Notes under the pieces: generated by a model | Told to the model about the DNA's origin: nothing | Database searches by the model: none | The model's input: only the letters and a program-made list of their open reading frames with translations | In this document: one piece after another, positions 48,830 to 60,902 of the stretch | How the letters are laid out: every line of letters begins with the position of its first letter | How positions within the stretch are numbered: the stretch's first letter is position 1 | Translations under genes and position numbers: made by a program | Source: Heliocybe sulcata | Taxonomy: Eukaryota > Basidiomycota > Agaricomycetes > Gloeophyllales > Gloeophyllaceae | Reading direction: 5' to 3' | Length of the DNA stretch: 64,000 bases | Assembly (NCBI GenBank): GCA_004369045.1 | Contig: ML213503.1 | Location: 1,067,343 to 1,131,342 of the forward strand

Positions 48830-49838
48830 ATGCAGCTCACTCAGAAGTCGCTCGATACTCGCGGCTTTCCTCCTGGTTTCTTCGTGGTCAGGTCCATAGC
48901 CACGGGCAGACTGCTCGATGTTACGGCCAATGCCGTGGATGATAGCACGGAGCTGATCCTCTATCCAGAGCAAGAGAAATCGCTGGTGGACAGTAAGTTT
49001 CTCTGCGCGTACTAGGCAAGAAGTGTGCTGAGACTAAGCGCGGCTAGGCTTACGGGATCCGGAGCACGATAACCAGGTAAGGCGCAGTACAGATAGATAG
49101 TGAGGAAACTGCGGAGTGGCCTGAGACCTATGTTTTAACAGGTATTTTGCGTCGATCCGAGTGGTGCCTTGTCTTCAAGATCTTCTGGGCACGCCATTGA
49201 TGTCGAAGGTGCGTTCGTGGGTGTCGTCAACGCTAGTGGCATGCATCTACTAAGAGGTTATAACAGATGGCCGTTTGGTCCTGCGCCACAGGCGACCCAT
49301 CGTACACCCCTTCCCTAACGCTTACTCTCACCCGCTGCCACAATTCTCCTACTCAGCTGAAACCAAGGAAATAAGCGTCACATTCGACACTGACCCGGCC
49401 TACCCAGCGCCGACAGCTTCACAGACCCGCGAGAGCGTAACGGAAGCGTGGCGTCGTAAGCGCTATATCCTCAGCTCAATCCCCGAGCGAAAGCCCAAGA
49501 CGTTCATGGACGACGCATCTGCATTTCTGACGTCTGCAATGAATACTCCTCTCTCTTTCTTTTCTGGGAACCGGAATGTGGAGTCGTCGCCCGACGCTGT
49601 CTTTGGCGGCGAGCTGGAACTTCACGAGGACGAGATACTTGAGCAAGATCGCGGCGAAGAAGGGGAGGTCGACGACTCTCCGGACCCTCTGCGGAGAGTC
49701 CGTGTGCTTGGTGTTCTTGAAGAGACTGACGAAGGATTGGGAGAGAAGGCGATGCTGCGCCGCAAGTGGGAAGTGATACCTCTGCGCGAGTCCCGCAAGA
49801 AGGTCGTTTCTCGTAAGAAGGCACCCGCGGACACTTAA
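48830..49838 (+). CDS. Beta-trefoil (ricin-B-like) protein of unknown function
   Basis: Four exons (48830-48992, 49048-49076, 49142-49208, 49267-49838) join in phase and give 276 residues. Residues 10 to about 110 show spaced repeats of the beta-trefoil kind: FVVRSIATGRLLDV, then ELILYPE, NQVFCVDPSGALSSRSSGHAIDV and DGRLVLRHRRP. There is no signal peptide, so an intracellular role is likely. The C-terminal half (YSAETKEISVTFDTDP, RYILSSIPERKPKTFMDD) is conserved-looking but has no domain I can name, and ends in a basic tail. I have a general memory of similar predicted proteins in other Agaricomycetes; no function is known to me. Confidence 0.75.
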
Positions 49839-49968
49839 GGTATAAGCCAATCCGTCGGACATGTAGTAGTTGGATCCATGTACAGTATGGCGTCTCCCGG
49901 TTCTGCCTTCATGTATAATAACTTATCCGGATATCTGATACAACATACTAATCCCTTAACTCAATTAG

Positions 49969-51665
49969 CTATGTCAAGTATGTTTTTTTGGACTTGATCC
50001 TGAGGCTCGTACGGCCGTTCAAGCTGCCAAGGGTCGGTCAGTATATTCTCCTGTACCAATATCTTCAATACAAAGCTCACGAAGCTAGCATCGAGTTAAC
50101 GTAAACTGTAAAAATGCAACTGTCAGCATGCTGAGCTCGTCGGAATCAGGACTGCGTACCTTTCGGGTGGATGAGATATATTCCGATGTATATGAGATTG
50201 TTTGGCATCGCGTTATACTAAGGGGGCATCAGCTCGGTCATGGAGAGTGGATTGTGTTCCAGGGCTCACCGTGATCACATATGCTAGTGCCAGAATGCTG
50301 CAGCTATTGTTAGCACATTATGATTACCAGTAGACCTTGACCCAGTTTGACCTTGATAAGACACCAGTATTTATTGTCCACTGGATCATGTACGATATCA
50401 AATCCCTACGGCAGTCCTGTTCAAATTTGCGCTTGACAGAGAGCATATACTACAAGCACTCACCATGAATGTGACGAAGAACCAGCCCGGTAGAGGAAAT
50501 AGCACATTAGGACAGCGACGACCACATCCGACACAGCATGGCATGCACCGAAGACCGTCGGAGCCCACTAGAGAATAGGGTTAAAACTAGGCCAGATAAC
50601 AGAGAAGCATAGAATACGCACCCGGAATCTGCCAATCTCGGCTGTGAAGGAAGGCGTGCTAAGACTATGATAGAGGCAAAAACCTCCGTTGTGACTCGGA
50701 TGTTCTCCATGTAGAGTAGGCGGAGCCTCTTACCCTTGAGCGATTGACACTGTGGAACAACTTAGAATGGTGTTCAGAGGTGCTGCATCATCACTTACCC
50801 ATAGAAAATGCTACGTCGTGCGGAGCACGCATCGATCAATTTCGAGACCCAGGGTTACTGGTGATTTCACGCACCGAAACCCAGTACAGACGGGATGGCC
50901 TAGAAATGCTAGGTTAATGCATGTGATTGCAGTGAGCCTGAAACACCATACCAATAACAGGGTCCAATTCGACTTGCTAACTAGTAGGGGGAACTATCAA
51001 GAGAGACATGGCGTACTGAATTTGAGCACATACATCTTCGTAACTTTAGAATAAAGAAGCTATGAAAAGGTTAGCACTGTAATGGGCGACCAGGCCAGGT
51101 ACGGTGATTGCACACCATTCTACCACTATAGCGCATATCTCTCCCGGCACTACTTGTACCAATATGCTCCTAATTACACGAATAAGATGTCGCAGTTCAC
51201 TGGACACGGACATACGGGTCACTAACCAGTACGCAACGCCACAATTTAGAGGATTGCCGCCACACCTGGACACGAGATAATACCAGGCGCTGTTGGTTAC
51301 TAAGGCTTGTTGGAAGGTATCCATCTGTTCGCGATATGTAGATAAGCTTGGTGTAGCAACAACACTGAGAGTGGGCTGACCATCCAGATAAATACCACCT
51401 AGTACAGCAGGAAGGGATGAGCTTGAGGCGTATTGAAGGGAATGGTGGGGCCAAGTATGGAACGTACCAAGAGCTTCAAATGGTAATCGTCATCAAAGCC
51501 GCTGCGGAAATAAACGAATGTCTGAGCACATGTTACGCCATATAGCCTAAGTAATCGCGTGATACATTGGGTGAATCCTACGACGACGCGTTACTGGATA
51601 ACTTACATCGTGCTGACGGCCACACCATCGAAGAGGGCGCCTAGAGTGGTATCGAGGATCGCCAT
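49969..51665 (-). CDS. DUF6534-type multi-spanning membrane protein
   Basis: Member of a large Agaricomycete family of predicted seven-helix membrane proteins, function unknown. From the ATG at 51665 the exons 51607-51665, 51468-51546, 51381-51398, 51227-51324 and 51103-51169 read the family N-terminus: TTLGALFDGVAVSTMLYGVT, TFVYF, LKLL, DTFQQALVTNSAWYYLV and WSILVQV. Further down are VFGACHAVSDVVVAVLMCYFLY (about 50470-50560), YMIQWTINTGVLS, CSILALAYVIT, MPNNLIYIGIYLIHP (about 50160-50220) and VNSMLAS-LNGR before the stop at 49969. The stretch 50720-51102 could not be joined. The gene may be intact or partly decayed. Confidence 0.6.
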
Positions 51666-52776
51666 TGTTTATAAAGGCTCGAGTGATGAGTTGGGGTATA
51701 TTGGCAAGACAGTTTATGCTCCACCGGGGAGGATAAAGAGCCATCATGTTTAACTCGCCTTTAAGTAGGCGGACAAGTTCGATCCGAGATAATATCATCA
51801 GACCGCAGAGATCGAGTTAACTGGTGGTGTGTGATAGATAGTAGGCAGTTCCGCCACTATAACAGCTTTATGTTCGTCGTCTTCTCCGGTCGGAGGTTAG
51901 TCGCTCCATCCGTGAGCTGGTGCATAGAGATTGTCGATCCTCGAGGGGACAAAAGTCTCCTGAGTACTGCCGCGGAGGAGATCGTGAAAAGGGGCGGCGA
52001 GCTGCTAGCAAGTTCAGTCGTTGACAGTCAGCATGAGAAACCATGTTGAACGGCTGAGCAGATAATCAGCAGATGCCATGATGATCACATCATGAGAGAA
52101 TAGACGTACTAATCTTTCACAAATGAGTGCCAGATACGTTGCTTGCATCTGATGAAGTGTCAATTACGAGACACCAGGAGCAGCAGTCCTGGATCCTATC
52201 ATAGACTTCAGCAATACATGATAAAAGAGTTCCCATAGACGACATCGGGTCCATCAACCCGCCTGGATGTCTACAAGCTGTACGGCGGAAGTGTCAGCTT
52301 GAGACAAATCATAACCGCACTGGTACACCCGGATTGCCCGTCGCAGAATACCATGGTGTTAGTTGATATATGCAGGCAAGGAGAACTCTCATAGAATATT
52401 TCCATGTTCCAGGGCTTGGTATAAGAGACCGCCAGGTGGTAGGCAGTTGCAGACTTGCAGACTTGCAATTGGTGGCGCTGAAATCCCGATAGATCTAGGA
52501 TCTCGTGCCACATCGGGCGTTGATGGGATGCTTTCAACCAAGTGATACTTGGATCCACTCCGCATATCGTCCTCGCTTGAGTTTTCTAGGACTCCAATCT
52601 AACATACCGACCACCAAAAAACTTCACAAACCTGGCATATAATTCGGAAGAAATGTCTACGCTCGAACGGCACAGGCACGTGCTCGGACGGAGGAATAAT
52701 TAGGTCGGACAGAAAGCCGACTCTCTTCCGCCCCTCTAAACGCTCCGAGGACGCGACCTGCTCCTCGTACGACAAC
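51666..52776. other. divergent region, DUF6534 gene (-) and agmatinase (+)
   Basis: 1.1 kb with no recognised gene; comparatively AT-rich in places. Confidence 0.45.
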
Positions 52777-54416
52777 ATGCAGGTAGCCTTTATTCTGGTG
52801 CTGGCATTCTCGCCGTTCTTCCCGCAAGCTTTGGGTCACCAAGTCCCTCTTGACGGCGATGAAACCCACTTCGAGCACCAAAAGAACCCTTGGGTCTCAA
52901 AGTACGGCGCACAGATCGATCTCCCCTTCACCGGGCCCTTGTCGTTCTCGCATCTGCCTTACTCAAGATGCTTGGAGGACGAGACTGCGGAGTTTGACAT
53001 CGCACTCCTTGGTATGCCCTTCGATACTGCTGTGACATATCGTTCCGGGGCTCGCTTCGGACCTTTCGCCATCCGGTCGGGTAGTAGGAGGCAGAGAGCT
53101 GAACGCGGATACTCTATGGCGTGGCAGAATAACCCGTACCAGCAGGGGTCCAAAGTCTTAGACTGCGGTGATGTGCGTCCCCCCCTCTCTTCTCTCAATC
53201 AATAATGCGTATTGAACCAGTATTTAGGTCCCCGTAAGCCCGTTCGACAATGCGTTGGCAGTAGACCAAATGGAAACAGCATATACGACCCTCTTGGAGC
53301 GTCCCGTTGTCAGCAAGGATGAATCCCGCGTTTGGTCAAGCAAAGACATCGCCAAGGATAAAGAGGAGCACCCTAGAATTATCAGGTAATCGGTCCGGAC
53401 ATCTCACACAGAACCGACATACTTACGAGCGTTATTAGCCTCGGGGGAGATCACACCATTGTTCTCCCGATCCTCCGCTCACTGAACAAGGTCTACGGGA
53501 ACATTTCTGTCATTCACTTTGATGCCCACTTGGACACCTGGGGAGGATACGAGGGCCAGACTCCCACCGAGCAATCTCGCGTCACGCATGGCACCTTCTT
53601 CGCTATTGCGCGAGAGGAGGGTCTCTTGACCAACTCGAGCATCCATGCTGGTGTGCGGTGCAAGTTGACTGTAAGTCTGACATTTATTCCTCTATGTTCA
53701 GGACACTGGATTAATTGGCTTTCGGACTGCTAGGGACTGGAAGACATTGAACATGACCAATCTGTCGGGTTCAGGCTCATCACAACTGACGACATTGACG
53801 ATTATGGTATCAACGAAATCATTAGGCGCATCAGGGAGCGCGTAGGCGACACACCGGTCTATCTCAGGTACGTTCCAAATATATGCAATTATGCACTGTC
53901 GCTCACATTGCCCTCTACAGTCTTGACATTGACGTTATTGGTACGTCCGAAGGCCACCATCCTTGAAGTAACTAATATATTCTTCTAGACCCTGGTTTGG
54001 CTCCAGCCAGTGAGTTGGCAAAGCCACTTATGAGACAAGTACATCATATGCTAACTGCCCTTCAGCGGGAACGCCAGAAGCCGGAGGATGGACCGTCCGC
54101 GAAGTGAAGCGCATCATCCGCGGCCTCGCAGGCCTCAACTTCGTGTACGTGCCTCTCTCGCCCGCCCGTCCCCGCATAACTCACCATCCACCATGAGATC
54201 AGCGGTGCAGATATCGTGGAAGTGTCTCCCGGCTTCGACCATGGTATGTTACTGCACCATACCTTAACCGCGAAATCTAGCCTAACCAGACTTGCAGCCG
54301 AAGTGACTGGCATTATCGCCGCCGACCTTGTTCACGACTTTTTGTCCATGTTCCTCTCACAAGCGCCACCGAAAACGCCGGAGGGTAGCAGGCTTTTGTC
54401 AAGGGAAGAGCTTTAG
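52777..54416 (+). CDS. Agmatinase-family ureohydrolase with N-terminal signal peptide
   Basis: Mn2+-dependent hydrolase that would convert agmatine (or a related guanidine compound) to putrescine and urea. Nine exons: 52777-53172, 53228-53385, 53439-53670, 53734-53867, 53921-53940, 53989-54009, 54066-54144, 54203-54243, 54298-54416, giving 399 residues. Metal motifs are complete: GGDHT (187-191), DAHLDTW (213-219) and LDIDVIDPG (308-316). MPFDTAVTYRSGARFGP and GADIVEVSPGFDHAEVTG also match agmatinases. The N-terminus is a hydrophobic stretch ending ALGH (about residue 21), so entry to the secretory pathway is predicted; classical agmatinases are cytosolic or mitochondrial. Two exons are only 20 and 21 nt. 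Confidence 0.92.
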
Positions 54417-54666
54417 ATGCGGCACACACACAAAATAACCACTTCTCGAATAGCTTACGTACATCGTAGAATTCGTGACAATGATATGCTGATACAATAT
54501 CGCAACCTGGGACATGAAATTCGAAGGATAATCAAACAGTCCAAGACATCTCGTAAAGGGTTTACAAGGGCTCTGGCTATATATGATAAATCTCGTACTG
54601 ACGAGTCCGTGCGCTAACCACGACTAATATACTCATGTACATCCATTCCATCTGTCACGTATCATG

Positions 54667-56533
54667 CTAGCGCTTCTCGTTCCTCGAGGACCCGGACCAT
54701 CCACCGGGCGTCCCAGGCGTCTCCTCGTACGTAGGCGGGCTGTCCTCGTACTGAGACTGCAGCACAGAGTTTCTCTGCTGCCGCGGTCCCTTCACAGGGC
54801 TCGTATGCGACTGTGGGTACGACGACGACCCAGCAACGCCCGTGTCAAGCGGTGCTGGCGATGACGTTAGATGTGGTGGCGAAGTCGTCCCGGGGTAAGG
54901 CATATATGGGTCAGTGTGGCCGCCCACCGGAGCGGATTCGCTGAAGGCGGGGATGACGTTCCCGCCGTAGCCACCGCCGCTGACGGTGTATTGGCGTTCT
55001 GGCGAGTGGACCGGTGATGGAGGTTGGTGATAGGTGGAGGCGGATGGCCCAGAGGGCATGAACATGGCGGTGTTGTTGTAGGTCTCGGGATTGAATGTGT
55101 GGTCTGTGGCTTGTGAGGGTGCGGCGAAGCCGCCCGGGTTGGCATATGGATTGTAGTACGACGGGTCTTGCTGATGAGAGGCCGCGGAGTGGTCTGACGC
55201 TTTTCATTAGCGATGGGAGACGGTGATAAATCAGTGTTACTTACATGTCGTCCCACCAGCGGCGTGTCCGTAAGCCTGTCCGCTCGGGTATTGCTGGTGG
55301 CCGTATTGATTGCCAGGTGCTAAGTATGATTGCTGAGATGCAGGTGGAGCAATGGTGGGCACAGGTACAGGCGGCGTAACTTGAGGAGACGCGTTATACG
55401 TATATGTGGAAGGTGCATATCCTGATGTGGTCTGTGTATGTCCGCTGTCTTGCCGACGTCGGGGAGGATACGCGTTGTTCGCCTGATTCCTCGTCTGCGA
55501 GTAATATTCATCGACAGCGCGAGTACCCGGGGCTGCCTGGACATATCCGCCAGCATAATCCGCAGTGGGTTGTCTGCGACCCCCGACAGGCCTTCCAGCT
55601 TCTGTATCGTGATCACGGTAAGGCTGCTCGGGCATGTCGTCATCTGCATAAACTTGATCACCTTCCACCGATGCCTTGAGAGGCTGGTATTCCTGGAAGG
55701 CGGGCAATCCTCCTTCGCCTCTCGCCTGCCGCGCCTTTCTATCTGCCTCCGCCTTGACTGCGTCCAGCCGCATCTGCTCCCCATATCCATTGTTACCGGA
55801 CCCACCGGGGATTGCGGGCGGGTTCCATCTCTCCTCATCCTTTCCGCCGCCCGGTCCCCGAGGTCGCCGCTTGATGCAGCACCGTCCCAAGCCATAGAAA
55901 CAGCCGCTGAAGAACAGGAGGACCCAGGAGGCGAGTGTGAGCCAGATACCGTTGCCCAAGCTCGCGGAGCCGCCGCTCACGGAGTTCATGCGACTGCGGG
56001 CGATGAAGAAGAACGCGAGGTCGAAGATGAAGGCGAGCAGGGCGACGGTGGCGGCGAACCCGGAAATGCAGGAACTGAAGCAGGTCATGGCCATTTCCCG
56101 GACATGCGCGAGCAGGCCAAAGAACGCTGAGATGGCGGCTAGGACGAGGGCTACAATGTGTAGGACGAGCGCGTACGTGAGCCATTTGACCGCGACTTGG
56201 GGGATTTGGATTGGGAGATTATTTCCAAGCAGTTGGTTAACGTCTGATACAGAAGAGATTTCGATTAATTTTTGTCCCAAGATAATGGCGATCGGAGGAC
56301 GCACTCAGTTCATAACCGATCGACGGTTTGGAGCAGGTAGTGCCATTGGACAGCTCGAGGCAGTAGCCTAGCGTTCCGAACGTTATAGATCCATTAACGT
56401 TCTCCACCGATAAGTTGGCTTTGAGGAAGTACACGGACTTGAACCAGGGAACCGAGAATGAAACTACGGCAAGAAGAATTGTTGCCGTGAGGGTGACCAC
56501 GAAGCCAGGGGTTGCTGGACGGATAATGCCCAT
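54667..56533 (-). CDS. PalI/RIM9-like SUR7-family membrane protein
   Basis: PalI/Rim9 assists the plasma-membrane pH sensor of the Rim101/PacC pathway. Three exons (56305-56533, 55245-56243, 54667-55193) give 584 residues. Residues 1-180 form the four-helix SUR7/PalI domain. Helix 1 is in PGFVVTLTATILLAVVSFSV. A first extracellular loop carries GYC...TC and N-linked sites. Helices with ALVLHIVALVLAAISAFF and WLTLASWVLLFFSGCFYGLG follow. A cytosolic Cys/Arg patch (RCCIKRR) comes next, then a long disordered tail rich in Pro, Tyr, Gln and Gly. The tail contains PPTYEE near its end, a PPxY motif that could bind an Rsp5-type ligase. The exon 3 acceptor could also lie six bases upstream. Confidence 0.82.
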
Positions 56534-57515
56534 GGCGCGTTGATTATCGAGATACTGCAGCTACCAGACTGCGAGTAAGGATTTGAGGGGGACGTCGCGA
56601 ATGAGCGCAAAGATTGAGGTCCGGTCGTAGGCCGCGGTAACGCAGGCTGAGCAGCAGCACTGCCTGGAGAAGGAGGAGTGTTATTCCTGGAACGCACAGC
56701 TTGGGCGACGTCGCGTCACGGCGTTCTGCTCACCGTCACGACCGTTCTGGAATCTGGACAGCAGCGGCATCCATCTCCTGGCTACGATGGTGAAATGCAT
56801 CTATACCGGTCGTCTAAGCTGTTTAGTCTCTTTGCCGACAGCACCCGCATGCATCCTCCCGATAGTTGAATTCCACCATTCTGCGTGCCCAGAACTCGTT
56901 TCCCACTTCACTCGGTTCTATTTGGAATGCATGCACGAATTGCGCTGGCGTCTTGCGCTGGCGTTCATCGCGCCGTTTGTGGACCGTAGTCGCTTACAAC
57001 CAATACGACGCATGCGCAGACATTGAGAGCTATTCTCGACAACCTGCAGACAACTCTTACGTGCGGTCGACGTATCTTATCTCTGCTTCCCAAATAGCTA
57101 GAGCTTGCTATCCGGCTGGTTATGTGTTAACGAAGTCTCGAGGGAACACCCCAGCGGGACGGAAGGTTTACGGCAGGCTATCATGACCATGAGGCGAATC
57201 TTCTCTCACCCCTTCAATAGCATCGGCCTGCGTTAAGGAACATGTCTGAGAGCAGGCATCCCATGCACCTATGCGACGTATAATGTAGGCTATTCTTGGC
57301 TCTTCTACGGACCAAACTTTTCCGTATTCTCTGCTATTGACGCACGTTCAAACGTTCACGCCCAATGTAGGCAGATCACTGCATCTTCTTGAGACCAGGC
57401 AGGCAGGCCGAAGCCCCGATAATCCTTGCCGTAACGTTCTTTGACTGCATATAAGCAGGGCATTGAGGGCGAAATGCCAGGCTCTTCTGGCGGACCCTAG
57501 GTGGTAGTGGCACCG
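56534..57515. other. divergent promoter region, PalI (-) and sphingomyelinase B (+)
   Basis: About 1 kb, no recognised gene. Confidence 0.45.
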
Positions 57516-60500
57516 ATGACCCTCTACAAAGTTACGGTCGTATCGGCCATCTTGACAGCAGCTCTCGGTGCCTCGCAGAATTACGTCGGGATTATCCAGC
57601 CTTCCACTTACGCCCCTCCTGGGGCGTTCCCGACGTCTCTCTACAGTAGCTATTACAACAATCCAACAGCCACTGTATCTCAAGTCCAACCCGTGATCTC
57701 AGATCCCGTCACCGTAAGTTCACTCAGCTATAGCGTTGTCCTCAACCCCTCTGATGATCGTATCTTAGCATGAGATCTACCCGTTCAACCTGACGGATCC
57801 GGGGACCATACCATATGTATGAGCTAGGTAGCATTTCTCTAATCATCCCGATACTTATACTCGATGCAGAACGACACGGCGGACCCTCATCCACTGCCCC
57901 CTCCCGCAACGTCTTCCGGGCTGGTGTCGCAAGCTTTGACCCAGATAGCATCGATTGCGACTAATCCTGTCTTTGGCGACAACACCTGTGCACGATGCCA
58001 AGCTGGACTCGAAGTCGCGAAATTTGTCGTGCTGGCTGCCCCTCAGATCGGACCCGAGTTGGCTGTTGCTGCTTGCGAATACTTCAACTACTCTTCGACA
58101 TGCGAACTGGATTATATGCTGAACGACCTCGGCGGGGTCATCACCCAACTGGCCGCATTCGCTGACGTCGGAGGGTATGACGGGCAGGTAACGTATACGC
58201 CGATAATTGAATGACTTCGCTGCCTGACAGCAATACGCAGGCAATCTGCTCCAACTTCTTGGGCCTCTGCGACATGCCTTTTACCACGCCTCTGAATCTG
58301 ACGGGCTGGTTTGCGAAGCCCAAGCCTAACCCGCTGCCTCCTCCAAGGAAGGCTACTGGGGAGAGACTGAAGGTTCTCCACATCTCGGATGCGCATATTG
58401 ATCCTCGTGAGCCCGTGTATGCCTGCATGTATGCCCAGCTAAGCAGTAGCAACCAGGATACACCACTGGCGCCGAGTCTAACTGCAGCGACTACCTATGC
58501 TGTCGGCCTAACGTGAGCAACGACGACAGTCCCGACATGATAACCGTTCCTGCCCCGCGATACGGAGCATACTACTGGTACGTATACTCTTTATCACGTT
58601 TTTTCAGAGCTCCTCATCAAATGCATTTTAGTGACTCACCCTACGCTTTGATGACTGCGGCTCTGGAGTCGATGCCCGTTCTGGCGGGAACGGAGGAAAG
58701 CGGCTTTGCGTGGACTATATTCACTGGAGACTTGGTTAGCCATGATCCCGACTATCAGCTGCAAAGGTTCGTATGATTTAGGCATTCAGGTTTGCCTGTG
58801 ACTGACGCTTCTCTCAGGTCTTACATCATGTATACAGAGGTAGCTATCGCAATGTTACATTACTCCGGAACCTTCTGAGAAGTATCCGCATGGCAGACTG
58901 TTGTGTACGACTTATTCAAGAGGCTCCTCGGTTCTGGTCCAGTATATCCTTCTCTCGGAAATCATGATACGCATAATGAGTAAGAGTCTCTCCGCGGCCT
59001 CCGTTTCACTTGATTTATAAATGTCGTACCCTAGAGCCCAAGACGCCCTTTACTCGCTTCCTGACGGCCTCGGACAACAATTCAGCTGGTAAGAAACTTC
59101 AGCTCTTCCGTTCAAAACCCTGTTCAACCGGGACTCAGGAATTATGATCATGTTTCCTCGCTCTGGGAGTATGAAGGATGGATCGACCAGGCCACTGGCA
59201 ACTACGCTCGGACACATTACGCCGCATACATGGTCAGGCGCGTCGATGGATTGCGAATCATCACCTTGAACACGGATTTTTGTGCGTCTACCCTCTCGCT
59301 GTTCCCTGTTACATGTCTTATTTGGTCTGCTAGGGTACCGGTGCGGAGCATTTCTTGTCCCTAATGGCTTGAAGACTGAGATAAATGGGAGTTTAGAGCG
59401 AATTATTTCAATTACATCAACATGACGGACCCGGACCCCTCGGGGATGCTGCGGTTCATCACCGACGAGCTGCAAGACGCGGAGGACGCAGGAGATAGAG
59501 GCGAGTGATACTAACGTCTGGTCATACGTGGTGCTTACTGTATATCGCAGTGTGGATCATTGGTCATGTCTTGCCTGGTTGGGATGGCACGAATGCGCTG
59601 TACAACCCCACGGATTTGTGTAAGTGGATGCCTATTAAGCCTTCGACATTTATACTAGGGCTGACTTGAAGGACATTATCCTACCAGTCTATCAAATGTG
59701 AGAGTCCCGCTTCTCTCATCGGTCGAGTAATTCATATATGCTTTCAGTATCGAGCGCTACTCGCCACATGTCATTGCGAGTGGGTCCTATCCCATAGCTT
59801 ATAGACGAAGGTACTGTGCTAACAAATCTCAACTCCCAGACACATTCTTTGGTCATTCACATGAAGATGAGCTGTCGGTATGTGGTATCATCTCTGGCCG
59901 TCCCACATGCTATCTTACTTTCCAATGAATACTATCAGATTATCTACACAAACAACGGGACGAACATGAGTGCGGCCACCGCTCTGACGCCCTCGTGGGT
60001 AAGTCCTAACACCGATCTCATTGTTCGTCCACTTTCTGAAGAGCGCCAAGGTCTGCCCATCCATCACGCCGTTGACCAATCTCAATTCTGGGTTCCGCGT
60101 TTATGAGGTTGACTCAGGCGTAAGCACTTCTTACTACGCTATGTGTATGTAGGCCGTGATGCCTAGAACACCGTCTTCTAGACATTCGATATTTTGGATG
60201 CCCATACGTATGTACTTCCTTCGCTAACGTAAACGCCTTTTGACACTTTCGCAGCTACTGGGCGGACGTCAACTCGTTCCCGGATCTGGATAACCAGACA
60301 GAATACGGGCCTGCCTATCGCTACGAATACAACACTCGCGAGGCCTACGGCGGTAATATTACATGGGGCTCCAGCGATCCGTTAAACGCGACTTGGTGGC
60401 ATCTCGTCACGGAAGGTCTGTTTTCTTCCGTTAGTGTACGCTCTATCAGAATACTAATTTGATGTTACCGGCCTTGTAGCTATGGAGGCTGATCCTTCTT

Positions 60501-60718
60501 TGGTGTCGGTGAGGAACATGTTCTGAGGTAGGCCGACTAGCAGCTCAGCTGACATTCACGATTTCTATCAGACCTTCAATACTTACGAAGGCAAGAGCTC
60601 CGTCCGCACGGCGTCGTGCACCGGCGAGTGCGCTGCTGCTAAGATATGCTACATTCGCAGCGGATCTGCCAGTCTGGCTGCTCAGAACTGTCCGTCAGGT
60701 TATGGGTCGGTGCAATAA
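57516..60718 (+). CDS. Acid sphingomyelinase-like metallophosphoesterase, secreted (paralog B)
   Basis: Paralog of the gene at 25651-28745. Twenty-two exons: 57516-57713, 57769-57816, 57870-58187, 58241-58406, 58457-58577, 58632-58766, 58818-58839, 58897-58979, 59035-59088, 59139-59281, 59334-59340, 59397-59500, 59551-59619, 59688-59697, 59748-59779, 59840-59877, 59939-59998, 60051-60119, 60182-60207, 60255-60415, 60480-60508, 60572-60718, giving 679 residues. It has a signal peptide, saposin-B domain (CARCQAGLEVAKF), ISDAHIDP, FTGDLVSHD, LGNHDTH, IIGHV and GHSHEDE, and NTDF-WYR-ANYFNYIN as in true acid sphingomyelinases. Many exons match paralog A exactly in length. The intron at 59501-59550 has a GC donor. 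Confidence 0.92.
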
Positions 60719-60902
60719 TTCAGTGCGTATAGCGAGACAAAGGAGACAGACTGCATTCTTCACAAAAATATAGATGAAGTATCTCCCAGCAGTCGTAGCT
60801 GTACATGTAGGTCATCCCGTTCGACTGTACAATGTGCCGGAATGAGAACCCAGGTCGCCATATATCAAGCATATCCATGTCCATGCATCAAGACATATTC
60901 GG

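Noticed and set aside
55438-56130. 230-residue open frame (+) opposite PalI
   Set aside because: It is the antisense shadow of the GC-rich PalI exon.
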